From positions 3,906,001 through 3,970,000 of the forward strand of contig NC_063256.1 of NCBI RefSeq assembly GCF_019578655.1: a DNA stretch of 64,000 bases. The letters run 5' to 3'. The notes under the pieces are model-generated. The model saw nothing but the letters and a program-made list of their open reading frames with translations. It searched no databases and was not told the origin of the DNA. The position numbers and the translations under genes are program-made. How positions within the stretch are numbered: position 1 is the stretch's first letter; each line of letters opens with the position of its first letter. This DNA comes from Ricinus communis. Its lineage: Eukaryota > Streptophyta > Magnoliopsida > Malpighiales > Euphorbiaceae. Below, piece after piece: positions 1 to 12,569 of the stretch.

Positions 1-1372
1 ATTGGACAAATGTTTTTTCAAGTGCAATACGAGGTTAAGGTTTTCAAGTTCTACACTCCCTCCACCACCACAAAAGTTGCATTCACATTCACATTCAAAT
101 TGGACTCTTTAATCAGTTTTTCTTAAAGTATTTTCTTTTTGTATCCCAAGGAGCAAATAATTGATTGTTAATTTTAGTGACGGAATTGGGTATGGACCCT
201 GTCTAATTTAGGTTTGATTTCTTGGTGAGAAGCTTTGGTATACGTACTAATAGTGCTCCCATTTATAAACTTAGTATATAGTTATTATAAGATCCCAAAT
301 TGATAATCCATGTGATTTTGTAAATATGATATGAATAGAATTCTTTGGTACCCTCCGTATTAACGTGGCCTATAACTAATAGTTAAGAAGTCTTGATAAA
401 AATTATAAAATTATATATATATCTTAGAAATTAATATATACATAAATGGTCATTCAATATATTAATAACAATCGCTTATAAAATTTATTAATTATCAGTT
501 ATTAATTATTAACGATGATTTGCCTTGACAATTTCCTAAATCTTTATGTAAATACTTTTAATTGCAATCTCAAAAAGACTCAAAATTTAATAATCTTAAT
601 CACATTACATTTTCATTTTTAATTTAGGGAGGGGATTGTTAATTGGCAATAATAATCTAAATGGTGCATAATTATTTAAAGAAAATGATATTTTCTCTTT
701 GCTTTGGTTTGTTATAGAGAACCTCGATAAGTTCATGGAATGAAGACTGAAATCATTCAATTGTCAATAACACATTAGAGAAGTCAAAAGGAAAGAAAGA
801 GAGGAGAAAGTTCATAAATTAATAGCCCCATTCCTTTGGCGGCGCGTGTGAAAGAGTGGAGCACACCAGTGCCAATATTTTGGAAAAATCAATGAAAAAT
901 ATCCAAATGGATATCCTTTTTGGATAAAAGCAAACAAAAGAACAAACAGTAACACTTCTTTATAGAACAAATGCCAAGCAACCAGAAGAAGACTTGGACG
1001 ACCACAATAATAATAAATTCGAATTTAGAAAATATAAATTCCTTTTATATGTTTTTTCTTTTTAAAATGTTTATATTTTCAAGTATGGCTAACAACTCGT
1101 CGTCATCCCATATAATTTAAATCAATAAAATAACCAATGAAAATCACGCAAGCACACTAGACGACAAAAAACCCTTCACTGATAAAAGCCATAGCTTTCT
1201 CCTTGCAAACATTTCAAACACCTAATTCCTCCTCGCCCTCTTCTCTTAATTCATCACTTAATTCATCTAAATATCTCTTGGAACCAAACCTTTTATTCTT
1301 CCTTTCCTTTTCTTCCGGGTGGAGATAATATCATTTTCTTGTACTGTTTTCTTTTTATCAGCAATCATAGAC

Positions 1373-2416
1373 ATGCAAGGAAGAACTTGCAACTCTGAAC
1401 TACCTCCTGGTTTTAGGTTCCATCCCACTGATGAAGAATTGATCATGTATTACCTTCGTAACCAAGCAACATCCAGGCCATGCCCTGTATCAATAATCCC
1501 AGAGGTTGATATTTACAAGTTTGATCCTTGGCAATTACCCGGTTAGTATCTGATTAAGCTAAAACACCCCAATTCTCATTCTTTTAAGAATTTTCTTTTT
1601 ATGTGTACAAGTTCATATGACCTATATCGTTTTTAATGATGCAGAGAAATCAGAATTTGTAGAAAATGAATGGTACTTTTTTACTCCTCGAGACAGGAAG
1701 TATCCGAATGGAGTGAGGCCTAATAGAGCAACTGTTTCAGGGTATTGGAAGGCCACTGGCACAGATAAGGCCATTTACAGTGCTTCTAAATATGTTGGTG
1801 TCAAGAAAGCTCTTGTCTTTTACAAGGGTAGACCACCAAAGGGCATTAAGACTGATTGGATTATGCATGAATATCGTTTAAATGATTCGAGAAAGCAAGC
1901 CAGTAAACAAAATGGATCCATGAGGGTAAGCCCCTTTTGTCATCATTCTGAAATAATAGTTACTACCATGTGATTTTCAGGGTCTTTTTCTAACTATGTT
2001 TTGTGGTTTATGTCTTTCAGTTGGATGATTGGGTCCTTTGTAGGATCTATAAGAAGAGGCAAATGGCAAGACATTTGGAGGAGAAGATAGAATATAGAAA
2101 CACTCAACTGGACAAACCTGCTTCTAATGATATTAGTGAACAACAAATGTTGAAATTTCCAAGGACTTTTTCTCTCTCTCATCTATTGGATTTGGATTAC
2201 ATGGGTCCAATTTCACAGCTTTTAAATGATAACACATGCAATGCAAGTTTTGATTTCCAAAACATCATGGCAAAAGTTGAGACTGACCAAGTTGAGAAAT
2301 TTCAGCTGGGAGAAATGTCTCAACAATATGTCGATTCTGGGAAATTACAGGTGAATCAGGGTAGCGCCTTGAACCAGCCACTATTTGTGAATCCAATGGT
2401 CTACGAATTCCAATGA
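1373..2416 (+). CDS. NAP: NAC transcription factor, NAP (ANAC029) clade
   Basis: Nuclear plant-specific transcription factor. Three exons, 1373-1541, 1645-1925 and 2021-2416, join in frame to 281 residues. The NAC domain fills about residues 7-155: subdomain A has [14 protein letters not shown], followed by [21 protein letters not shown], the DNA-binding core [11 protein letters not shown], then [21 protein letters not shown] and finally [11 protein letters not shown]. The C-terminal 125 residues are variable, as usual for an activation region. Both introns lie at the positions usual for NAC genes. The first in-frame ATG is 1373; the frame stays open upstream only through a GTG at 1319. The N-terminal sequence and the length (NAP has about 268 residues) fit the NAP group, whose members promote leaf senescence and respond to ABA. 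The exact orthologue within the clade (NAP, NARS1/2, ANAC047) rests on memory and on the neighbouring P450. Confidence 0.93.
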
Positions 2417-3618
2417 TTTTCCTGGTTTTGAATTAGCTGAAGAAAAGATAATTGTCTTTTTATAGGATAGAACAGTGTTTGACGTCAGTACAGGAGATGT
2501 ACAAATTGCTTTCTGAAGAATATATAATTATCTCACTCGATAGTCGATTGTGAATTAGATAGATACAATATAAGCAAGGTAAATCTGATATTAGTATAAT
2601 TTACAAAGAAGCTAGCTTGAATGATGTACATGTTCATCACATCCACTAATGAAGCTGTTTCCTTTTATTTCCATTGGAAATGGAGATTCTTTGTAGTAAT
2701 CTTCTTAATCCAAGACAGCATCATACTGTCAATAAATTTGAGCCTAATGACTTAGTCATAGAAATGAGGTTTGAATCTGTTAATTCCATTGGATGATGTA
2801 TTTTGTTGATTAAGATATATAATTGAATTACAGAGTTGTAGCATACAAATTATTTAAATAAAACTTGCTGAATTCAAAATTAAGGCCTGATGACAGGCTT
2901 GGAAATCCGAACAATTAGTGCAGCATTTTCCTTGGACTTATCTTTCTTTTAGCCATTTTAATTATTTGAAGCTCTTGAAAGGTACATTAAAAACTATTGA
3001 GGAGTTCCAGACTGCCTCTTGCACAATTATTTGCAGCCTTGGGATGGTTTGATTAACAAAACAAGTGTTACTTATCCTAAAATAAAAAAATCGTAGTAAT
3101 TCTGATGCTGGTCAACAAAAACTGTGGAAAGTGATTTGGGTGATGCAACCATTAGTTTGGTGCATGCATGGATTAACTTGTTATTGACTTTGATAGGGAT
3201 CAATGTTCAAAACAGATAAATATAATCCCTTAATCAGATGCAGGATTCCAATTCCACATCATGCATCAGGAAGGTGGAATTCCATTTGAATAAGCTTCAA
3301 CTATTACTTGCTTCTTTGAATGAGTCATCATGTGGATTATTTATCAACTTTATCTTGATTTTACTGCAAAATTAGCATTTTCTGCTATCTTGAATTTACT
3401 TCAAGGATAAAAATTAGGTTAAGAGCATAAAAGAGGTGAAGCAACTTTATCTCAAGCTATCCCAAAGCATACAAAGATTGTGACAGAAAATAGCTCTTTC
3501 TATACCTCATAAATTCACCACTAACCTGTTTCTTAACCAACTTACTCTTTACCATTTCCTTACTTGATATAAGAAAAACAATTTGATTGAGGTCTTTGTG
3601 GTTTAGATATCGTTATCA

Positions 3619-5968
3619 ATGGAAAAAGAAATGGGTATTTCATTGGTTTCCTCTCCTTCTTCCTCTGATGGATACAACATGGTGTTGATGATAGCTTGTC
3701 TAGTCTTGTCATGGATGTTTATTTATAGATGGACCCAGAGGAACAAGAAAGGACCAAAATCATGGCCAATTGTAGGTGCAGCAATTGAGCAGCTTACAAA
3801 CTATGATAGAATGCATGATTGGCTTGTTGAATACTTATCTGAGTTGAGAACTGTAGTAGTCCCCATGCCATTCACAACATACACTTACATTGCTGATCCT
3901 ACTAATGTTGAACATGTTCTTAAGACCAACTTTGCCAATTATCCAAAGGTAACAACTGTTTCTCATTAATGTGTATTTATTTACTCAATATTCCAACGGT
4001 CGCGGTAATTTCTGGTGGGATTATGGTTTCATTGCTTCTGTACCAAGTTTTGAAGTCTAATGTTTTTTTTTTTTTTTTTTTTTTTTAATTTTCTCATCTT
4101 TGCTGACCTTGGAAATTAATATCAACTGAAGGGTGAGACATACCATTCATATATGGAAGTGCTGCTTGGAGATGGGATTTTTAATGTAGATGGTGATTTA
4201 TGGAGGAAACAAAGAAAGACTGCTAGTTTTGAGTTTGCATCTAAGAATTTGAGGGACTTCAGCACCACAGTTTTCAGAGAATATACCTTAAAGCTTTCAT
4301 CTATTCTCAGTCATGCATCTTTTCACAATAAAGAAATAGATATGCAGGTGACAATCAGAAGTTCCTAATCATTTACGTTTATTTTGTAGATTATGCCTCG
4401 CAAATGCCACTTTCTTTATGATTTTGTCAAGCTTAACTGAGCCCCAAAAAAAAATATGTTTTTCGTAGGAGCTATTCATGAGATTGACTTTGGATTCCAT
4501 ATGCAAAGTTGGCTTTGGAGTTGAAATAGGAACATTGGCTCCTGATCTACCAGATAACTGTTTTGCTCAAGCTTTTGACACTGCAAACATCATTGTCACA
4601 CTTCGGTTCATTGATCCATTGTGGAAAGTAAAGAAATTCCTCAATGTGGGATCAGAAGCTCTACTCGAAAAAAGCATCAAAATAATTGATGATTTCACCT
4701 ACTCTGTCATTCATAGAAGGAAGGCAGAAGTAGAAGAAGCTCGAAAGACCAGAAATAATAACAAGGTACCATTACAACGACCAATTCTTCTCTGCAGAAG
4801 AATGATAACGGATACTTTTCTTTACTAACCAACTAATATGGATATTTCAGGTAAAGCATGATATATTATCAAGGTTTATTGAGTTAGGTGAAGACCCAGA
4901 TAACAATTTGACAGACAAAAGTTTGAGAGATATTGTCCTCAATTTTGTGATTGCTGGCCGAGACACAACAGCAACAACTCTGTCATGGGCGATATACATG
5001 ATAATGACAAATAACCATGTAGCTGAGAATCTATTCATGGAGCTGAAAACTCTCGAGGAAGAGAGGGCAAAGGAAGAGAACGTTACATTGCTTCAGATTG
5101 ATTTGGATGATCCTGAATCATTCACTCAACGATTAGTGCAATATGCAGAACTCTTGATTTATGATTCATTGGGAAAACTATACTATTTGCACGCAGTGAT
5201 AACTGAGACTCTTCGACTATACCCAGCAGTCCCTCAGGTATGATTATTTTCCCTATTTATTAGTCTTAATACATCAGCAATATTTGCGAAAGGGAAATTT
5301 AGCAGTTAGTGGGAGGAGGACGCCAACGCCAGGTAACCCGAGTTTTATAGTTCATAGCATGACATGCTTGATATGGAATGTAGTTGAGCTGATACATAAA
5401 TAAAACAGGAATTTTGAAAACATTACGCAGAGAAGCTAATAATGAATGACTGTAGGACCCTAAGGGGATTCTCGAGGATGATGTCTTGCCTGATGGCACG
5501 AAAGTCAAAGCAGGAGGGATGGTAACTTATGTTCCCTATTCAATGGGTAGGATGGAGTATAACTGGGGACCTGATGCAGCTTCATTCAAGCCTGAGAGAT
5601 GGCTCAAAGATGGATTCTTCCAGAATGCATCTCCATTCAAGTTCACTGCATTTCAAGTACGCTACAAAGATATTATATGCTTAATCTTAAGAGTTGCATA
5701 ATAGAGAAGTTTGTGAAACTTTCCAGGGATGGTTTTTGTCTCCTAAGAATTAAGGGGGCTTATAGTTGTTTTCTTTATGTGAGTGCAGGCTGGACCAAGG
5801 ATATGCCTCGGAAAAGACTCTGCATATCTTCAGATGAAGATGACGTTGGCTATACTCTGTAGATTTTTCAAATTTGATTTAGTGTCGAATCATCCAGTGC
5901 AATACAGGATGATGACAATTCTATCAATGGCGCACGGCTTGAAGCTTAGAGTGACTAGGTGCTCATAA
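3619..5968 (+). CDS. CYP704B1: Cytochrome P450 CYP704B1-type fatty acid omega-hydroxylase
   Basis: ER-anchored P450. The family enzyme hydroxylates long-chain fatty acids in tapetal cells for sporopollenin of the pollen wall. Six exons, 3619-3948, 4132-4347, 4469-4765, 4851-5237, 5456-5656 and 5789-5968, join in frame to 536 residues, close to Arabidopsis CYP704B1 (about 524). Visible parts: an N-terminal membrane anchor (about 18-37), the proline hinge GPKSWPIVG, the I-helix AGRDTT (316-321), the K-helix ETLR (400-403), PERW (456-459) and the heme loop FQAGPRICLG with Cys483. All key residues are present. Intron 1 contains a run of about 24 T. It lies 1.2 kb downstream of the NAC gene and in the same direction. 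A second Met four codons in (3631) is a possible alternative start. The assignment to CYP704B1 rather than another CYP704 rests on strong whole-length resemblance recalled from memory. Confidence 0.93.
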
Positions 5969-6402
5969 GATAGTTCTAGATGCATTTATTTCCAACTTGT
6001 GTTATATCAACTGCAAGCATTTTCAGGCTGTATGGAGACAATTGAAACAGTAAGTAAATAAACTGTTCCAATATGCAAAGAATCTTGTTGCATGTAACTT
6101 TTTTTATAGCTAACTTTCAGAACCCCAAAACCACATTAACAATTGCACAAGCAAGGAAATATATTTTATTCTTCTTATTCCTTTTGATGTCAAAGCTTAC
6201 TGCACAGAAAATGAAGGTGAAAGAAGTGAACTGTTCCTAGCTATAAAAGGTTAACCATGTGTATATTCATCTTTATGGTTCTTAAGTATGTTTTCTATGA
6301 TAACATATATAAACTATTTGACATCGAGTAGTTTGGTGTTGTTCAGTAATGGGAAATATGCAGATCAATAAAGTTAATCACACAGAGAACCCAGCTTACA
6401 TT

Positions 6403-8536
6403 TTAAGCAAGCAACTTCTCCTTCTTCTCTTGCCACTGATTGATTTCAGCTTCAATCTTCACTTGAACATTTGCATGAAACCCTGGATATGGCTCGTAAA
6501 CAAAGAAGATTTGAAGAGCCTAAAAGGTAGCAAAATATTTCACTTCTTTTCAGATCATAACAGTCATAAAACCATGAAGCTTAAGCTATAAAATATTACC
6601 TCCAGCAGCACAAAGAAGGGAGCCATTATAAATGCTTGAGCAAGATTGTCCAGAAGAGCAGGTGCTCTTTTCTGCAGGGTATCAATCAACTTTCATATAA
6701 ATAAAAAGATATAGTGGAAATTTATTGAAGTTTGCAAATCACATAATAAGTTACCTCAAAGACCCCATGACCAATGAATTGTCCAGTCCAACAAACAATT
6801 TGAGCCACCAAAACGACCTGCAAAAACAAAATATAAATGCTGCCTCATAGTAATATTTTTTAGTGATAGAAGCTGAAAGAAAGGAACTTAGGAGACTGGA
6901 TGATCCTGACAATAATTGCTGTCTCACAAATAAATTAATACCATACACCCAACCCAATAACTACAGACTGTCAAAATGGTCAAGTTGCATTGAAGGAATG
7001 CTCTTTAGATGAAAATGGATCGCAGTTCACTTTCAAACAACTATTGCTTAAGACAATCAAAGACGAGGAATAATTCCATTGGTTCAAGATTTTTTTGATA
7101 CTTTAACATTGAAGTTGAATATCCTTGTTATCTTACATTTTGATTTTACGCTTCTGGAATGTTGCTTTCCAAAAATTGGGTTAAGATGCACCAATAAAAA
7201 AATACTAGCTGATTAAACTGTACTGATTCTGACTTATTCTCGATGTCAACAAACCTCATGTCATAAACAAAAAACAATTAATTCAGATGATGCATCAGTT
7301 CAAATTACTGCTTATATTTATCCATATTTATTACACACGTAATACATTTAGACAGAGAGAGAAAGATTTTATGGTTAACTCCAAAATCCAGAACTTCTCA
7401 AGCATTGCCACTGAATATATAGCAAAGGAAAATGTGAATCCATATATGAGATATGACATGCATTCCGTGATATAGATGTAAATTAACATCATCAGAGTGT
7501 CTTTTAATTCCAAATTAAAGATTTCAGATGCACAGCCTGCGAAGGGGATGATATGTGAAGAGGGCTATAGTAATTAAATTTCAACAGCCAACCCATGTTG
7601 ATGTCTAATTTATGCAAATTAATGCCAGACGAGAAACTGTTAGTTACAAAAGTAGAAGAGGTTAACGGGCAAAATCGAAGACAACAAAATCTGACCAAGT
7701 TAGGTATGAGATGTCAGATTTCCAACCACAGATATAGCTGTATTTATTATACAAAGCTAGAACCAAAACACTCATTCTATAACAAATACAAATACCAAAT
7801 GAACATAACATTAAGCGATTATGTAAAAATGAAATATAAAACTAACCTATACTCATAATTTAAAAGAACAAGCAAAACAAAATCACAGAGTAATTACATT
7901 AGATAAAAGGGGCAAGTGATTTCACTAGTGGGAGACGAACAAACAACATTTTATCATCTGATCATATTTAACAATTTTCATCCTTCCTGTAATTTGAACA
8001 GAAAGATAGGAGTTGTATGATTGTATCATACAAGTAATTAATTTCGAGACGATCGCAAGCGTACAGATATTAACATTCGAAGAAAACTTCAATACAACAT
8101 CGATTTATATAAGAAGAAAAAAGGAAAAGGAGAACCCACTTGAATATTATTATCAAAAACCAATCCAAAAAGGAGAAAAATTTACCTTCCAAGCAAGGGA
8201 AAACCCAAGCCACCTAGCTAAAGAACAACTAGCCACCCAACAAAAAGCACACAGCAGAGCCGCCAAGGAACCAGCTTTAGCATCAAGAAAGATATAAAAC
8301 AAGGCATAAATCAAAGCAAACAAGAAGCCAAAATTGAAAAGAAGAACAATATCACCATGGCATAAAAGAGACATCTTTAGATTAAATACAGAAGGTGTGA
8401 AGTAAAGGATAAGAAGAGCAGTGAAAAAGATTGGCCAAACAAATATCATATGAATCAATACGTTTACTGGGTTACTATGATACGCCCCATAGAATGCAAA
8501 ATGCTTCTCTAAATCAAAAAATCCAGACTTTCCCAT
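6403..8536 (-). CDS. DUF962 / Mpo1-like membrane protein
   Basis: Small multi-pass membrane protein of the DUF962 family. The yeast member Mpo1 is an iron-dependent dioxygenase in alpha-oxidation of 2-hydroxy fatty acids at the ER; the same activity here is inference. Four exons in transcript order, 8536-8186, 6817-6755, 6671-6600 and 6519-6403, join in frame to 200 residues, the family's usual plant length. The N-terminus has the family signature LEKHFAFYGAYHSNPVNVLIH, and a later HGVF follows FIG; these histidines are candidate metal ligands. Several hydrophobic segments follow. The frame stays open upstream to 8833, but that extension is low-complexity and unlike the family, so the start is placed at the Met of MGKSGFF. 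Intron 1 is long (about 1.37 kb). The gene converges on the P450, with 434 bp between stop codons. Confidence 0.9.
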
Positions 8537-9859
8537 TATGGATTTCAAGGAAAAGCGAAAGAAAGAGAGAGAATTTGGAAGAAAGTTGATGGCTTTTCTT
8601 GGAAAAGAATAATGGGTTTTATCTGGTTTTGTAAAAAAAAAGAAGAAGGTATTATGATAGATCTTTAGAGAATAATAATATGGGGATATTTTCATAGACT
8701 GATCAGTCATGGAAACAGAGAAGCCATGAAAGGCTGGTTTGGTCCTGTATGCTAATGACTGAAGCCAATCGTTTCCTTCTGCTGCTCTACTTGTCAAAGT
8801 CGAAGTTGTTTGCCTGTTATTTATTTTATTCATGTTTTTCAGTTATTATTGTTTATTTACCGAATCTTGAAGAGATTATTTTATAGTATGTTTTTTTCCA
8901 ATTTAAATTCTTGAAAAGAATAGCTATTTTGTTTTTTTATATTAATTTTTATGTCTTTTCTCCCTTAAAAATAGTTATTTTAAATATTTTTACACAATTC
9001 AATACTTTAGAACTAGCTTTTATTTTTTTATTTTATATCAAAAGCATACATACAAAGAATTCTTTTTTTTTAATTTCAAAATAAAGGCTTTAAAACAATG
9101 TCATATAAACGACTAGAAATTTTTGAATATATTTGACAAAAACATTTAAGAAAAAAAAACTTTATAATATAGGGTAAAATGTGAATTAAGTTGAATTCAA
9201 AAATTGATAAAGTCAAAATCTATTTTTTTAATCTTTAAACTAATGTCATCACAAATTTTTTAATTTCGCTACTCATAATTTATATCTAACTTAATTTCTA
9301 ATTAAATTTATTTCTTTTCTCATATTTTTCTTCTCTCGTCACATTTAATTACTAGCACGGATTAATGAAATGAACATGGAATTCAAATTTCTATTGAATT
9401 TTTTTAATTATAGTTACTATGCTGAATTTGCACTCTGACCTTCCTCATTTCATAATATTGGTTTTAAATCAATTAAATCACTCTTCTGTTCTCTGCTTTC
9501 ACAAATTTGCATATTACATTATGTTGTTTTGTTTGTCTTATTTTTCCTAATTAATCCATAATTAGTATAGAGATGAGGATTAATAAATGAATAATCACAT
9601 CAAGAAAAGGACTTAAAACCAAATTACCAAACAACTTAATATCATCTAATTTGGTACATGTGATGTAACTGCAATTATAATTTGCAGTTGATAGAGTTAT
9701 TATGTTTAGGAAGATTTCATTTATGAGAGTTGTTGAGAATAAATTCGTGTAAAAAATGGCACAAACTCAATTTTATTATATCTGCATATGTCACTTTGCT
9801 TTTTATACTCAGCAAGACAATCTTGCCTAAAGAGAAAGTATAAGCTTTCGAACAAGGCA

Positions 9860-9880
9860 AGATAATGAGTGCCACGTGGC
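9860..9880 (+). promoter_or_regulatory. G-box with adjacent GATAA (I-box core) upstream of PNSL2-like gene
   Basis: A perfect palindromic G-box core CCACGTGG lies at about 9872-9879, preceded a few bases upstream by GATAA (about 9861-9865). The pair lies about 100 bp before the start codon of the PNSL2-like gene. G-box plus I-box is a known light-response module of photosynthesis genes, which suits this product. A regulatory role here is inferred from position. Confidence 0.5.
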
Positions 9881-9980
9881 AAAAAGCTAAGGCGTGCTAC
9901 TAGCCGCAGAAAATCCACATAAAAACATTTCCATTGAATTTCAATTCCTTTCCTCCACAGGCTTTATCCAAATTAAAACC

Positions 9981-10728
9981 ATGAACAGTCTCCTCACAAA
10001 CACCACTACTACTATCTTCCATGCCCAGAGCACCCACCATTTCAAACACTCGATCCCAACTCTCAAGGCCTCAGTCTCACCCCAGGAAACTAATGTCACC
10101 AGTGCATCAAGGAGAAAAATCTTTATAACAACATTTCTTGCCACTTCACTGGCGCAAGTTCAACAGTCTCCTCCAGCACTGGCTGAGAATTGGGGTGTTC
10201 GTTCTTTTATATGGGAACGTTTCTTTGAACCTGATTTATCACCTGAAGATTCAGTTGCAAGAATCAGACAGACTGCTGAAGGGTTACATAGTATTAGGAA
10301 TATGCTAGAAACCATGTCTTGGAGGTATGTCATATTCTACATTAGGCTAAAGCAATCTTATCTTTCGAAAGATTTGAAAATTGCCATGTCTACTCTGCCT
10401 AAAGGTCGCTGGAATGAGTATGTTGAGTTGGCCAACGTCTTGGTTGAAAATATGGCGAAGGTATGTCCCTTATCCTTTTTCTTTTTCTGTTCGCAATTCC
10501 AAGTCTGATTAATTTATACCCATCTTGAGAATGGTTAATTGTAAAGAAAATGATTTAGTGAGAATGTATTCACTGTAAGTACACAACTTTAATATCAGGA
10601 CTTTGGTTCTCTTTTTGTTTCTGTTGCAGCTTGATCAATACGTTCGGTCGCCAAAAGTATACGAGTCGTATCTATACTACGAGAAGACGCTGAAGGCCAT
10701 AGATGATGTTGTGACATATTTGGCATAA
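9981..10728 (+). CDS. PNSL2: PsbQ-like NDH subunit of the thylakoid lumen (PNSL2-type)
   Basis: Subunit of the lumenal subcomplex of the chloroplast NADH dehydrogenase-like complex, which drives cyclic electron flow around photosystem I. Two exons, 9981-10460 and 10630-10728, join in frame to 192 residues; the Arabidopsis protein is about the same length. Residues 1-40 look like a stromal transit peptide rich in Ser/Thr. A twin-arginine (44-45), a hydrophobic stretch and ALA before Glu69 form a Tat-type lumen signal, with cleavage likely after Ala68. The mature part is a four-helix PsbQ fold with SWRYVIFYIRLKQ and a conserved end, PKVYESYLYYEKTL. The choice of PNSL2 over PNSL3 is from memory and supported by the neighbouring CASP and KH genes. 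The gene converges on the CASP gene, with 207 bp between stops. Confidence 0.88.
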
Positions 10729-10935
10729 TATTTGTTGATATACACATTTGTGTTTGATGCTAGATTAGCAAATCCGAATATTTATGTTGGCGCTTTTATC
10801 AATTACATTCAGTGTCTAGTCAAAATTTCATGCTTGTAAAAAAGATGAATTGCCAGTGTTCAGGTCGGATCAGCTATGGGCAATACCTCAGGCTACTGTG
10901 CATAAGGCAGAAGAGAGAATAAATTAGCACTGTGA

Positions 10936-11833
10936 TTAATTGCATATTGAAAATTGAGACACAGCTGATAAAATGACAAGCAGCATAAAAATGATTATTG
11001 AGAAGAAAGATCCTATAAGGGAACCAGATATTCGGTTGCAGAAGTGACTGAAACGCACGCAAAACGGGAGCCAATTAGCGCTAGCGTTCCCTTTGTGTGC
11101 TAAGTAGTCGATGCTTGTTGCAGCAGAAGCCCCACAAGTGAGAAGAACCAGCATAACCTTTACAAGATTCAAATGTCAATTAATATTTCGATTAGTAAAT
11201 AACTTGTTTAATTTTCTGAATAATAAGTTAACTTGAAATGGTATAAAACATAAGGCAGTAATAGACAGGGGAATCAAGGAACATTTGCCAAGCCTAATGG
11301 AACACTATAAACACCTTCCTTGTTTTTCTTTGCACTGATTAAACAAGGATCAGGTGCCTGAAAGTTTCAAGATTCAAGAAAAGTTCTCCCCTTTTTATAT
11401 ACCATATCAAAGGTGACTAAGATGATCCGAGTGATTATCCCCGCGCTTCTGATGATATGGAAGATAGACAGGCGAAGAGAAAGAACAAGATATGCACATA
11501 CAATAGAGTTGGCAATCACGAAGAACCTGCATAAATGAAAAACATATATAATGTATCTAGATTTCTGAACCCTTCAAATTTTGAGGAAAAGTAAGCAACT
11601 TACATAAACATTGGCAGATCATTGTACTTGGCCCTGAATCTGAAGAATTGAGACGAAGATGGAAGTGTTTGACTCGTAGTTCCCATGGCAACCGCACTTC
11701 CTAAGGTGCAAATAGCTCCAAAAACTCTTAAAACGAGGTCTAGTATCAGAATCCCTCTGTTCAGCTTCTTCCCGCGTTTCGGGGTTGCATCCTCCGATGC
11801 TTGTTCACCAGCCTCCACTGATCCTGTCTTCAT
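10936..11833 (-). CDS. Casparian strip membrane domain protein (CASP/CASPL)
   Basis: Four-span plasma membrane protein of the CASP family, which forms membrane scaffolds such as the Casparian strip domain of the endodermis. Exons in transcript order are 11833-11604, 11526-11403 and 11157-10936, joining in frame to 191 residues. Membrane spans lie at about 28-50, 76-94, 108-130 and 165-187. The family's conserved basic residue in span 1 (Arg36) and acidic residue in span 3 (Asp117) are present. The first outer loop has [12 protein letters not shown], like the loop that marks true CASPs. The second has [12 protein letters not shown] followed by CVRFSHFC with two cysteines. The start at 11833 (MKTGS) is chosen over the ORF opening at 11932 because the extra residues are not family-like. 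Whether it is a CASP or a CASP-like 1 protein is not settled. Confidence 0.88.
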
Positions 11834-12569
11834 GATTAAGGGTATCTCTTGTGCCTTGCTTTCGTAGGTAAGAATTGTAGAAATATATAGTGAATAATAT
11901 TGGTTTGTATATGAATTAGCACAAGAAAGCAAATTTGGATTTTCTTAAATGGAAGCAACTGTAAGAAACAATTAAAAGTGGGTATTAGGTTGGTTTTCCT
12001 TCTCTAAGCGGTCATTGATAGCTTAAATCGTCTAACTAATGCCAGGATAATGATGTTTTGTGTCACATAAATCCTACCTGCCTGAAGTTGAAGGTAGAGG
12101 ATATTTGTCCTTCTTCCAACTCTAGCAAATGGCTGTATATACTTTATCAAATTTGGTAGAGAGTTTCTTCCTTTATATATTTGCTACCTTTCTTTGCATA
12201 CATCTGAAATCCTTTAAGCCCCTTTGCAGTAGAAGAAAAGTACTCAGGCCATGGATTACTTCTTGCTACTTTCTGTACACAGCGATTACTTGCATGGTAT
12301 TCTTTAACTCAGCAACCTCATAGTTTTATTTATTTATTAGCTTCTTGATTCCGAATGATATTTGAATATGGGTCTCGTCGAAGGTTTCTCCAGTCAAAAA
12401 GTCTGTGGAGGATGTCTAACTCCCTTTAACACTAAAGGTAATAGACCAATCCCGCAGGTCATTATCTGACCCCTCAGCAGTCAGTATTATCAGTTTCTTC
12501 TCAATGCTTTCATTGTAAAGAAAATAGTCTCTTAAATTGTTGTCCATGTATGATATTTGGATATAGACA
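11834..12569. other. Intergenic, no gene seen
   Basis: Presumed promoter and 5' leader of the CASP gene on the minus strand, followed by AT-rich sequence. The 64-codon open frame at 12129-12323 (+) resembles nothing known and has no splice context, so I do not call it. Confidence 0.5.

Noticed and set aside
1319..1372. N-terminal extension of the NAC protein
   Set aside because: It starts at a GTG, not an ATG, and is not NAC-like. The ATG at 1373 fits the family.
8537..8833. Upstream part of the long open frame over DUF962 exon 1
   Set aside because: Poly-Phe and Asn-rich low-complexity sequence. The family N-terminus begins at 8536.
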